64,000 nucleotides of DNA from NCBI GenBank assembly GCA_965230045.1, contig OZ245940.1, positions 1,240,001-1,304,000 on the forward strand. The letters are read 5' to 3'. The notes under the pieces were generated by a model. That model searched no databases. It saw only the letters and a program-made list of their open reading frames with translations, and was not told the origin of the DNA. The position numbers were made by a program, and so were the translations under genes. Within the stretch, counting starts at the first letter, position 1. Every line of letters starts with the position of its first letter. Positions 27,526-36,478 of the stretch are shown one piece after another. The stretch comes from G963662905 sp965230045 (lineage in GTDB: Bacteria > Bacteroidota > Bacteroidia > Bacteroidales > WRLA01).

Positions 27526-28911
27526 ATGAGCGAAGATTTTTTTCAAGGATATAAAGGAGAAGCCCTTGAGCTTTTAAAAAAATATAATGTGCGTGTTTGG
27601 GGTTCTGCAGAAGTGGAAACCAGCCGGGGGACTTTTAAAGGGACCATCCTGCCACGCGCCGAAAACGATGATGACAAGCACATCGTGATGAAAATTATAA
27701 CCGGTTACAATGTGGGTATTGATACACGTACCATTTCCACTATGAAGGAAACCGGATATAAAAAAGCGAATTATAAAATTCCGGAAAAGGAATTTCCTGT
27801 TACACCGGGATTGCCTCAGGTGAAACTTTTTGGAACAGGTGGTACCATTGCCTCGCGCCTCGATTACCGTACCGGAGCTGTTATTCCGGCATTTTCTCCG
27901 GGCGAGCTTTACGGAGCCGTTCCTGAGCTGGCTGATATCTGCAATCTGGAAACCGAAAAAGTTTTTGCTGTTTTCAGCGAAAATATGGGGCCGAAACAAT
28001 ATGTTTCATTGGCCAAAGCCATTGGTAAGGAAATCGAGAAAGGTATTGACGGTATTGTAATCGGTCACGGTACGGATACTTTGCATCATACCGGAGCTGC
28101 CCTTACTTTTATGTGCCAGAACCTTCCGGTGCCTGTTGTTTTGGTGGGCTCGCAGCGTTCTTCGGACCGTCCCAGTTCGGATGCGGCACTCAACCTGATG
28201 CATGCCATGAAAACCGCCGGACATTCTGATATTGCGGAAGTTCTGGTGTGTATGTTTGGCCCAACTTCGGATGAATACGGCCTGCTGCATAAAGGTACGC
28301 GCGTGCGTAAAATGCACTCATCCTACCGTTCCACATTCCGTACCATTGGCGATACACCGGTAGCTATGGTAAGCCGCAAGGAAATTGTACCGATTAAAAG
28401 CGATTACAATCATCGCCGTAAGGACAAAAACGTGAAAATCATGCCCTATTTTGACGACAGAGTAACCATGCTGTATTATTATCCGGGCATGAAACCCGAT
28501 GTGCTCGATGCTATGGTTGATGCTGGTTATAAAGGAATTGTGTTTGTAGGAACCGGTTTGGGACACGTGAATAAAGAGTTGTATCCTGCGATTGAACGCG
28601 CTCAGAAAAAAGGCGTGCATATGTATATGACATTGCAAACACTTTGGGGTTATGTGCATATGTTTGTGTACGATACAGGCCGCGATATGATGGCAAAAGG
28701 CATCATCCCGGCAGGAAATATGCTGCCCGAAGTGGCTTTCATTAAACTGGGCTGGGCATTAGGACAAACCGATGATCCGGAAGAAGTGAAAAAGCTTATG
28801 CTGACACCCGTTAATGATGAAATTACTTCGCGCGAACCTTATAACGGATATTTGGTATATCAGGGCGGTGTACCTGAAGTTGAGGAATTTGTGCGTAAAG
28901 TCCACAAATAG
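27526..28911 (+). CDS. gatD: Glu-tRNA(Gln) amidotransferase subunit D (asparaginase-like)
   Basis: A 461-residue protein with a short N-terminal beta-barrel domain (residues ~15-75) and an L-asparaginase fold. Catalytic elements are present: Thr107 in GTGGTIAS, Thr183-Asp184 in GHGTDTL, and Lys262 in GTRVRKMH, matching the Thr/Thr/Asp/Lys set of archaeal GatD. It releases ammonia from glutamine (or asparagine) for GatE. The N-terminal domain distinguishes it from plain asparaginases. I chose the ATG at 27526, preceded by a rare good ribosome-binding site (AAGGAAG), over an in-frame start at 27430 inside gatE. A terminator follows. Confidence 0.9.
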   Translation: MSEDFFQGYKGEALELLKKYNVRVWGSAEVETSRGTFKGTILPRAENDDDKHIVMKIITGYNVGIDTRTISTMKETGYKKANYKIPEKEFPVTPGLPQVKLFGTGGTIASRLDYRTGAVIPAFSPGELYGAVPELADICNLETEKVFAVFSENMGPKQYVSLAKAIGKEIEKGIDGIVIGHGTDTLHHTGAALTFMCQNLPVPVVLVGSQRSSDRPSSDAALNLMHAMKTAGHSDIAEVLVCMFGPTSDEYGLLHKGTRVRKMHSSYRSTFRTIGDTPVAMVSRKEIVPIKSDYNHRRKDKNVKIMPYFDDRVTMLYYYPGMKPDVLDAMVDAGYKGIVFVGTGLGHVNKELYPAIERAQKKGVHMYMTLQTLWGYVHMFVYDTGRDMMAKGIIPAGNMLPEVAFIKLGWALGQTDDPEEVKKLMLTPVNDEITSREPYNGYLVYQGGVPEVEEFVRKVHK

Positions 28912-28937
28912 TTCAGAAAGAAATTATATTATTACAG

Positions 28938-28962
28938 ACCCGCTTTTGGCGGGTTTTTTTTG
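28938..28962 (+). terminator. terminator after gatD
   Basis: ACCCGC (28938-28943) pairs with GCGGGT (28949-28954) and an uninterrupted T-run follows. Confidence 0.88.
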
Positions 28963-28999
28963 TTTGATTTTTTCGTAATTTTAGGGAAAAATATAGACC

Positions 29000-29590
29000 A
29001 TGAAAAAAGTTATCCTTTTCGCAGCGCTGATTCTTTTGCAGATCCCCTTTTTACAAGCTCAGGAAAAACCAAATGCCATTCGCGTGGGTTATGGCATAGC
29101 AACCTACGACCAGATTTTTAATGCTTTTGAAGATGTTCTGGATAATATCATCAGTATTGGAAGTTATAAACGTGAAAACGAAAGCTGGAAAGGAGGTGCT
29201 TTTCTGAGCTACCATCACCGGCTTTGGGAAAAATACAGCATTGGAGGAACCTTTATGTGGGACAGGGCAGATGCCGATATTTATGTGCTCAATGAGTTTG
29301 CCGGAAAATCAAAACAGGATTTCTATACGCTTGCTTTAGAAGTGGAAAGGCGCCATCTTGATAAAGATTGGATCCGGCTTTATTCCGGTTTGGGTGTGGG
29401 TATGATGTACGTGAATGATGATTTTACTTCCGCATCATCTAATCTGAAATCCGGCAGCGATAATGCCATGAGTATTACATTTCAATTGAATTTGCTGGGT
29501 GTGCGCATCGGAAAAGGTCTGGCATTTTTCGCCGAAGGAGGTCTGGGCTACAGGGGAATTGTCAATTTTGGCGCGTCCTGGGAGTTTTAG
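29000..29590 (+). CDS. small outer-membrane beta-barrel protein
   Basis: A 196-residue protein with a signal peptide ending FLQAQ (~residue 20) and alternating strands with glycine/aromatic pairs. It ends in NFGASWEF, a terminal aromatic typical of outer-membrane barrels. About eight strands fit the length. The ligand or partner is unknown. It stands between the gatDE terminator and the toxin-antitoxin pair. Confidence 0.7.
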   Translation: MKKVILFAALILLQIPFLQAQEKPNAIRVGYGIATYDQIFNAFEDVLDNIISIGSYKRENESWKGGAFLSYHHRLWEKYSIGGTFMWDRADADIYVLNEFAGKSKQDFYTLALEVERRHLDKDWIRLYSGLGVGMMYVNDDFTSASSNLKSGSDNAMSITFQLNLLGVRIGKGLAFFAEGGLGYRGIVNFGASWEF

Positions 29591-29654
29591 AAAATGTTTT
29601 TTTGGTGAAAAGCTTTGGTTTTGAATTGCACTAATTTCCTTATTGGAATTTTCC

Positions 29655-29662
29655 TATATTTG
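29655..29662 (+). promoter_or_regulatory. -7 box (TATATTTG) abutting the MNT start codon
   Basis: An exact TAnnTTTG match with only four bases between it and the ATG at 29667, so the transcript would be essentially leaderless. No -33 TTG at 19-21 bases is present. Confidence 0.4.
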
Positions 29663-29666
29663 AATA

Positions 29667-29966
29667 ATGGTTCATAGTGATCAAATATTATCCTACCTGA
29701 GGCTTAATAAGAATAGCCTGAAAAAGAAATACCATCTCACAAAAATTGGTGTTTTTGGTTCAGTTGCCCGTGGGGACCAGCAAGCTTCAAGTGACCTTGA
29801 TTTGCTAGTTGAATTCGAGGATAATACACCCAATCTTTATGAAGTTAAACTTGCCCTAAAACAGGAAATTCAATCAAAATTTGATTTATCTGTTGATATT
29901 TGCAGGGAGAAGTATATAAATAAAATTTTCAAGGAACAAATTTTATCAGAAGCTATTTATGCATAA
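29667..29966 (+). CDS. MNT-family nucleotidyltransferase, antitoxin of a HEPN/MNT pair
   Basis: A 99-residue minimal nucleotidyltransferase. The GSx(10)DxD motif is complete (Gly31-Ser32, Asp43, Asp45) and the third carboxylate is probably Asp77 (LSVDIC). In the MntA/HepT systems such proteins neutralise the HEPN toxin by adenylylating its Tyr. The gene overlaps the HEPN gene by 8 bp. Composition is more AT-rich than the flanking metabolic genes, consistent with transfer. Confidence 0.9.
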   Translation: MVHSDQILSYLRLNKNSLKKKYHLTKIGVFGSVARGDQQASSDLDLLVEFEDNTPNLYEVKLALKQEIQSKFDLSVDICREKYINKIFKEQILSEAIYA

Positions 29967-30294
29967 ACTTAGCCATAAAGATTTTAGCTGTGTTCTTAAT
30001 ATTATTGAATCTATCAATAAAATTCAAAGCTATTCAGAAGTCTTTGGTGATGCGGATTCATTTTATGCAGATAGCCTTTCATTTGATGCTTCAATGATGA
30101 ATTTTGTTGTTATTGGTGAAATGGCGGAGAAACTATCGGATTTTTTTATTCTGGAAACTGAAGAGAAAATACCATGGATGAAAGTTCGTGGTTTTCGAAA
30201 TATTATTGCTCACAATTACTTTGGTATTGATGCAGAAGAAGTCTGGCAGATTATTAATGGTCCTCTCAAAGAACTTAACCTGATTAATTCATGA
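29959..30294 (+). CDS. HEPN-domain toxin (DUF86/HepT family)
   Basis: A 111-residue all-helical protein. The RNase motif Rx4HxY is intact: Arg80, His85 and Tyr87 in RNIIAHNY. His and Arg form the RNase site; the Tyr is the residue modified by the MNT partner in characterised systems. The start ATG overlaps the MNT gene by 8 bp. The last seven codons, including the stop, lie inside the terminal inverted repeat of the 183-bp element, so the C-terminus may have been altered when the element arrived. It presumably cleaves RNA when released from the antitoxin. Confidence 0.9.
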   Translation: MHKLSHKDFSCVLNIIESINKIQSYSEVFGDADSFYADSLSFDASMMNFVVIGEMAEKLSDFFILETEEKIPWMKVRGFRNIIAHNYFGIDAEEVWQIINGPLKELNLINS

Positions 30295-30456
30295 AATTTC
30301 GTCATGAGCATTCAAACCGCAATAAGAGAAAGGGAGCGCAGATTTTTGGCGCACAGGAATAGCCGTAGCTATTTTGAGCACCAAAAAGATAGCATTCCTT
30401 TCTATTGCAGCGGTTTGGGTGCGTAATAGAATATTTTGTGAATTATTCAGGTTAAG
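30274..30456 (+). repeat. 183-bp palindromic dispersed repeat, copy 1
   Basis: The whole element is one long imperfect inverted repeat centred near 30365. The ends are CTTAACCTGA and TCAGGTTAAG; the tip is AATAGC-CGTA-GCTATT (30358-30373). Copy 2 at 56801-56983 is about 90% identical and in the same orientation. It begins inside the 3' end of the HEPN gene and ends 36 bp before the convergent YifB gene. No ORF is present. Confidence 0.88.
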
Positions 30457-30492
30457 AATGAGTTATTGATTATTGTAAGTTGAGTCTTCTTT

Positions 30493-32031
<1,539 letters not shown>

Positions 32032-32071
32032 AATTTATTTTGTTTCTTCGGCTAAGATAATGATTATTTCT

Positions 32072-32800
32072 TTACTGAAAATTATTCGGGGCTTCGTTTT
32101 TGTTTTCTGAAAGGACCTGAAAAACGTATTCTCTGTAATTTTTCCCTATGGGCAAGCGTGCTTTATCGAGGTAAACTTCTGATGTTGAGAAGCTTTTTAT
32201 AATCAAGGTGTTCACAATAATGCTTCTGTGTATTCTTAAAAATATGCTTGCCGGAAGCTTTTTCTCCATATGTACCAAACGATCGTATATATCAAGTTTT
32301 GATTGATGGAAATGCAAACGGATGAAATCATCCATGCTTTCGATATACAAGATATCACGGAAAAACACTTTATGAAATTTTTTGTCGGCTTTAACAATCA
32401 TCATTCCCGGCTTTTCGGCCTTTGTGTTTTCTGGTAATTTATTGGATTTTTTCAGGAAGAATTGCTCGAGAGCAACCATAATCCGTTCAAAAGAAACCGG
32501 TTTGAGTAAATAATCCAGCACATGGAAGTTGAAAGCCTCCACGGCATAATCACGGTGCGCCGTTGTAAGTATCACTGATGGCTTGTATGTAAGGGTTTTA
32601 AGAAGGTCAAAGCCTGTTAATACGGGCATTTCAATATCGAGGAAAATAAGGTCGGGTTTGGAAGTGTTGATGCATCGAATTGCTTTAAGAGGGTCGGTAA
32701 AACCATCCATAAACTTGATTTCCTCAACCCGTTCAAGATGTTTCTCAATTACTTCAATAGCAATTGGCTCGTCGTCGATGATGATGCAACTGTATTTCAT
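32072..32800 (-). CDS. LytTR-family response regulator
   Basis: A 242-residue protein with a receiver domain (phospho-acceptor Asp55 in LIFLDIEMP; acidic pair Asp9-Asp10) and a LytTR DNA-binding domain from about residue 135. It starts 6 bp after the sensor kinase stop, forming an operon with it. LytTR regulators usually bind paired direct repeats; the divergent region at 33875-34064 holds inverted repeats that could be the target. Confidence 0.9.
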   Translation of the reverse strand: MKYSCIIIDDEPIAIEVIEKHLERVEEIKFMDGFTDPLKAIRCINTSKPDLIFLDIEMPVLTGFDLLKTLTYKPSVILTTAHRDYAVEAFNFHVLDYLLKPVSFERIMVALEQFFLKKSNKLPENTKAEKPGMMIVKADKKFHKVFFRDILYIESMDDFIRLHFHQSKLDIYDRLVHMEKKLPASIFLRIHRSIIVNTLIIKSFSTSEVYLDKARLPIGKNYREYVFQVLSENKNEAPNNFQ

Positions 32801-32806
32801 GTATTT

Positions 32807-33874
32807 TTAATGTTCATGAATTTCAATACTATCCAGCTTAATTTCCAGATGGCATTTGTATAAATTATTTTCCATTATAATATTCAGGCTGTGATTTTCA
32901 GGATAATGAAGCTCTAACCTTTTTCGTAGGTTTATTAAACCAATCCCATGAGGCTTTTTGGGTTGATATAATTTATTATAGGTGTTTTCGGTTTTAAAAA
33001 TCAGTTTTTCAGTTTCAATTTTTGCCCAAATTTTAATTGAGGGCCGCTCAATGCCACTATTGCGTGTGTGCTTAAACGTGTTTTCAATAAGCGGCAGCAG
33101 AAGCAAGGGGGCAATAAGTGCAGATTCACTTTTTTCAGGCCAAAGGCATTCCAGGCTCAGGGCTTTGCCAAATTTTTGGCTTTCGAGACTGATGTAGTTT
33201 TTAAGCATATCAATCTCAGTCTTCAAGAAGATACGTTCATCATCGCAACGATATAACATATAATCCAGTAAATCGCTGAGTTTGAGGATTAGGTCGGGTG
33301 TTTTATCGGATTTTTGAAGGCTTAAGCCGTAAATTGTATTTAATGCGTTAAACAGCATGTGCGGGTGTAACTGATTTTGAAGTAATTTTAACTGGCTTTG
33401 TTGCAAAAGGAGTGATGTTTCGGCTTGTTCCTGTTTGATTCTGTGTTTTTCGTTTTGTTGTTTAAAAGCCTCCTTCACAAAATGAATGGAAACGCCCACT
33501 AAAACGACAAGATATAAGCCTGTTGTCAAAAGGCCAAAATCAAATTGACTTGCAGGCATTTTATCCGTGTCAAATTCATAGATGTTCACTAAAACAAAAA
33601 CGGTAATAAGGGCATTCATCCATATGGAAACAATTACTATGCCGGTCAGCAAGAAGAAGAACAGAGCAATTTTTTTCCGAAATAAAAAAATTGGCACAAG
33701 CCAATAATTAATAGCATAAGTAGTGGCAATTATAATGGGCAGTTGTAGTAATACAAAGCGTGAAGTATTTGCTGTATTATCAAAATGTGCAAAGAAATAG
33801 GTGAGGAAAACCGTGCTTAGCAGCCAGAACGAGAGATGGGCTAATAGCCGGATTATGTGATTTTTTTGCAGCAT
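32807..33874 (-). CDS. LytS/YpdA-type sensor histidine kinase
   Basis: A 355-residue protein with four transmembrane helices in the first ~140 residues, a short coiled coil, a His_kinase domain with the phospho-acceptor His in QNQLHPHMLFNALN (~residue 182), and an HATPase domain (LLLPLIENTFKHT; GIGLINLRKRL). There is no large sensor domain, so the signal is probably sensed in the membrane. The start codon is four bases after a -7 box, so the message may be leaderless. It pairs with the LytTR regulator. Confidence 0.9.
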   Translation of the reverse strand: MLQKNHIIRLLAHLSFWLLSTVFLTYFFAHFDNTANTSRFVLLQLPIIIATTYAINYWLVPIFLFRKKIALFFFLLTGIVIVSIWMNALITVFVLVNIYEFDTDKMPASQFDFGLLTTGLYLVVLVGVSIHFVKEAFKQQNEKHRIKQEQAETSLLLQQSQLKLLQNQLHPHMLFNALNTIYGLSLQKSDKTPDLILKLSDLLDYMLYRCDDERIFLKTEIDMLKNYISLESQKFGKALSLECLWPEKSESALIAPLLLLPLIENTFKHTRNSGIERPSIKIWAKIETEKLIFKTENTYNKLYQPKKPHGIGLINLRKRLELHYPENHSLNIIMENNLYKCHLEIKLDSIEIHEH

Positions 33875-33878
33875 CCAA

Positions 33879-33886
33879 CAAATTTA
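33879..33886 (-). promoter_or_regulatory. -7 box (TAAATTTG) abutting the sensor kinase start
   Basis: An exact TAnnTTTG match on the minus strand, four bases before the ATG at 33874, implying a leaderless transcript. No clear -33 TTG is present. Confidence 0.4.
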
Positions 33887-33914
33887 TAAAAAAGCCTATT
33901 AGGTGTGGATGCTT

Positions 33915-34003
33915 TTCCCTGAATGCCGGATTTTATTCCCTCAACGGAAGAAATACTGCAATAACGCTATTCAGGGGTGCATAGGTTTTGTTCAGGGAAT
34001 AAA
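33915..34003. promoter_or_regulatory. inverted repeats in the divergent LytTR/ExbB-like intergenic region
   Basis: TTCCCTGAA (33915-33923) is the perfect inverse of TTCAGGGAA (33991-33999). TTTATTCCCTCAAC (33932-33945) matches the inverse of GTTCAGGGAATAAA (33990-34003) at 13 of 14 bases. A related ATTCAGGGG lies at 33969. The clustering suggests regulator binding sites. Confidence 0.5.
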
Positions 34004-34064
34004 TTTTTATCTGTGTTTCCGGTGCATTATTCTTGCATAATTATTAATTTTAACACACAATATT

Positions 34065-34439
34065 ATGAAAGACTTTTTGATGACCGGCGGTATTACCGGA
34101 ATGAGCATTATCCTTGTATTGGCTGTTCTGTCCCTCGCTTCGGCTTTTGTTTTTTTTGGACGGCGGGGCATGAAGCTTGATATTGTTGCACTCGACCGTA
34201 CACTTTGGGTTTCCACTATTGCTTTAGGCGGGATTGCATTGCTTTTTGGCGTCTTTTACCAAACCCTTGGGCTTTATCAGGCATTCGAAGTTATAAAAGA
34301 GGCCAGCGATATTTCGCCTTCTATTATTATGGGTGGTTTGTTCGTGTCATTCTATAGCACGATGTTTGGCCTTGGTGTTTCGGTTGTTTCCCTTCTGTTA
34401 TGGTTCATTATCCGTGTTGCCTGGATGAATGATTATTGA
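34065..34439 (+). CDS. small MotA/TolQ/ExbB-like membrane protein
   Basis: A 124-residue protein with three hydrophobic helices (residues ~8-32, 45-70, 85-118). The segment from DISPSIIMGGLFVSFYSTMFGLGVS resembles the last two helices of ExbB/TolQ proton-channel proteins, where a Pro/Gly-rich turn precedes the pore helix. It is about half the usual length and lacks adjacent exbD, so it may be a reduced relative or an independent component. It is divergent from the LytTR two-component pair, which may control it. A terminator follows. Confidence 0.6.
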   Translation: MKDFLMTGGITGMSIILVLAVLSLASAFVFFGRRGMKLDIVALDRTLWVSTIALGGIALLFGVFYQTLGLYQAFEVIKEASDISPSIIMGGLFVSFYSTMFGLGVSVVSLLLWFIIRVAWMNDY

Positions 34440-34513
34440 GATTGTTATTTTAATGGATATCAGATATTTATCATCGAAAAGATTAATTGTTGATCTACTG
34501 ATTTTAACATCTG

Positions 34514-34551
34514 CCCCTTCCTGGTTTTTCATGGGAAGGGGATTTTTTTTT
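34514..34551 (+). terminator. terminator after the ExbB-like gene
   Basis: CCCCTTCC (34514-34521) pairs with GGAAGGGG (34534-34541) and a T-run follows, running into the end of the convergent gldB-like gene. Confidence 0.85.
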
Positions 34552-35560
34552 ACTTTCTGGGTTTATATCCCGATTCCCGCAGGATTTTTTGAGCATCCGT
34601 GGTGCTCATCAGTTGCTTGAGGCTTACTTCGGGATGTTTCTCCATATAGCGACGAACGATTTGCCAGCCAATCCAATGGCCTAATTCTCCGGGGCTTTCT
34701 TTGGGCATTCCCGGGATGAATGGCCCGTCCATCATATATTCGCGGATAATTTTCTCGTCGTTGCTAAAAAGATATTTGCGTTCAATCAAAAATGCCCAGA
34801 TGTTTCCTTCGTTGATTTCACACCATTGGATTTCCTCAGGCGTAAAACCGATTTTCAGATAATCTGGTGTTTCGGGAAGCATTGCATCAGTGAAATACAG
34901 GCTTTTGCCGGCTTCGACCATATTTTGCAGCAAGCTGGCAGATGGCATGTCGGGGGCTAAATGCATGATCGAAAGAGCGCGGGCCGTTTCCGATGGAATG
35001 CGCTCTTCAATAAAACGGTGCTGCATGTATTTGGGTGTGCCCAGCTTATCGTATAATTGAAAAGGACTGAGAAAAATATCTAAGGCGATGATAATGGAAT
35101 TGTCCATGATAATTACTGGTTGCTCAAAATAAAATCCTGATATATAAGTGTATATGTCGGGTGTGCCCGCTTTTGGATAATGGTATTTATAATGTTTCAG
35201 AAGTTCAGTTAGGTTTTGTTCCAGTTGGTTTAGATTGGCAAACCTTTGCTGTACACTGTCAAAAGCAATTTGGATGTTTGGGTCATTAAGGTAGTCGGCC
35301 AGCTGCAGCAATTTGTCGGGATCTTCATAATTTTTTCCGGTGAAAATTTCAAATTCCTGAGAAATACCAAACAGGGCAGGGATCAGTGAATCCGGTTGCG
35401 GGCTTAGTCCTTGCAAGGCCATTTCATAGCGCTTAATGGGCTGTGTTTCCACCTGGATATCGCTTACATTAACTTTCAGCCTCTTGATGGGGTCCTGTGA
35501 GCATGAAGTAATGAATAGGAGCGTTAGGAAAATAAAAACATTTTGTTTTAAAGAATTCAT
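34550..35560 (-). CDS. gldB: GldB-like gliding motility lipoprotein
   Basis: A 336-residue lipoprotein (lipobox FITSC). The body matches the GldB family: a helical protein with YTYISGFYFEQPV, LDIFLSP and PKYMQHRFIEERI segments in the middle and GHWIGWQIVRRYMEKHPE near the end. GldB is needed for gliding in flavobacteria but is also widespread in non-gliding Bacteroidota. Other gld genes are not adjacent. The biochemical role is unknown. Confidence 0.85.
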   Translation of the reverse strand: MNSLKQNVFIFLTLLFITSCSQDPIKRLKVNVSDIQVETQPIKRYEMALQGLSPQPDSLIPALFGISQEFEIFTGKNYEDPDKLLQLADYLNDPNIQIAFDSVQQRFANLNQLEQNLTELLKHYKYHYPKAGTPDIYTYISGFYFEQPVIIMDNSIIIALDIFLSPFQLYDKLGTPKYMQHRFIEERIPSETARALSIMHLAPDMPSASLLQNMVEAGKSLYFTDAMLPETPDYLKIGFTPEEIQWCEINEGNIWAFLIERKYLFSNDEKIIREYMMDGPFIPGMPKESPGELGHWIGWQIVRRYMEKHPEVSLKQLMSTTDAQKILRESGYKPRK

Positions 35561-35631
35561 CTGTTCTGAGATTTAATTGCCTTTGCAAACTAACGAAAAA
35601 TTCCTTTCGGCAGTACATGGCTTCCTTGGGC

Positions 35632-35666
35632 AAAAAAAAAGACCGCAACCAAATCAGGATGCGGTC
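35632..35666 (-). terminator. terminator after the beta-barrel gene (minus strand)
   Basis: On the minus strand GACCGCA (35666-35660) pairs with TGCGGTC (35647-35641), followed by nine T. Confidence 0.88.
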
Positions 35667-35689
35667 AGATTTTATTCTTTCGTTTCAGG

Positions 35690-36286
35690 CTATAAAATCT
35701 TCCAGCCTAAACTTACCTGGAATGTATTTGATTTGAGATCAAGCCCTTCAATATCGGAGATGTCGTTTAAGCCAATTTCATAACGAATGTCCAGGGTAAA
35801 CATCATCACATCTACACCGGCGCCTAATTGCAGTCCCCAAATGGCGTCTTTGAGTTTAATGTTGTCCAGCGATTCTTTAACGCCATTAAGACTGTAGGTC
35901 AATTCCTTATCTACAATAAAAGATGCAACCGGCCCACCCATTACACGGATGTTGCCCACGCCCAGTCCCATGATTTTATAACCGACCATCACAGGTATGT
36001 CCATGGTTTTAATGCTGATTTCGCTTTTTGCTTCGCCTAAATTTGTGTTTTCTGTTAAATCAGCACCTTTGTGGTTATAGATCAGTTCGGGCTGCAGATA
36101 GGTTTTGTCGCCAAAACGTGCAAAAGCACCAAACGAAATGCCGGTCTTCGCAGCTGTTTTATAATCATTGATGTCGGTTGAAAGCTTGGCGACACTCACG
36201 CCAATTTTTGGACCGATTGAAAATTGTGCTTTGGAAGTGAGGCTAAAGCCCACAAAAACAGCAAGAAGGATGAGTAATTTTTTCAT
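35690..36286 (-). CDS. outer-membrane beta-barrel protein (OmpW/PorT-like)
   Basis: A 198-residue protein with a signal peptide ending SKAQF (~residue 20), then about eight amphipathic strands: FSIGPKIGVSVAKLSTD, YLQPELIYNHKGAD, DIPVMVGYKIMG and the terminal TFQVSLGWKIL. It belongs to the small PF13568-type barrels abundant in Bacteroidota. The function is unknown. It is divergent from a similar barrel gene 192 bp away, suggesting an old duplication, though the two have diverged strongly. Confidence 0.78.
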   Translation of the reverse strand: MKKLLILLAVFVGFSLTSKAQFSIGPKIGVSVAKLSTDINDYKTAAKTGISFGAFARFGDKTYLQPELIYNHKGADLTENTNLGEAKSEISIKTMDIPVMVGYKIMGLGVGNIRVMGGPVASFIVDKELTYSLNGVKESLDNIKLKDAIWGLQLGAGVDVMMFTLDIRYEIGLNDISDIEGLDLKSNTFQVSLGWKIL

Positions 36287-36328
36287 AATACGTTTTTATT
36301 TGTTTGATAATATTTCTGTTTGAGCAAA

Positions 36329-36336
36329 CAAATATA
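36329..36336 (-). promoter_or_regulatory. -7 box (TATATTTG) for the minus-strand barrel gene
   Basis: An exact TAnnTTTG match on the minus strand, 43 bases upstream of the ATG. Confidence 0.45.
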
Positions 36337-36401
36337 AGGAATCGGTTGAAATTGCTAAAAATAAATATAGGATTAGGCGAAGCGATTCTAATTAAAGATT
36401 T

Positions 36402-36409
36402 TATTTTTG
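36402..36409 (+). promoter_or_regulatory. -7 box (TATTTTTG) for the plus-strand barrel gene
   Basis: An exact TAnnTTTG match about 70 bases upstream of the ATG at 36479. Confidence 0.4.
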
Positions 36410-36478
36410 CATAACGTCATCATCAGATATTGTGATGATTTTGTTCTGAATTGATGTTGTAAATTAAATTAAAATAAC

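Noticed and set aside
27526..28911. Plain type I L-asparaginase
   Set aside because: The extra N-terminal domain, length and coupling to gatE fit GatD better.
30274..30456. Integron attC site or insertion-sequence end
   Set aside because: No integrase, no canonical attC core sites and no transposase are nearby; the whole element is one palindrome.
34429..34620. 63-codon plus-strand open frame after the ExbB-like gene
   Set aside because: It runs through a strong terminator and into the end of the convergent gldB-like gene.
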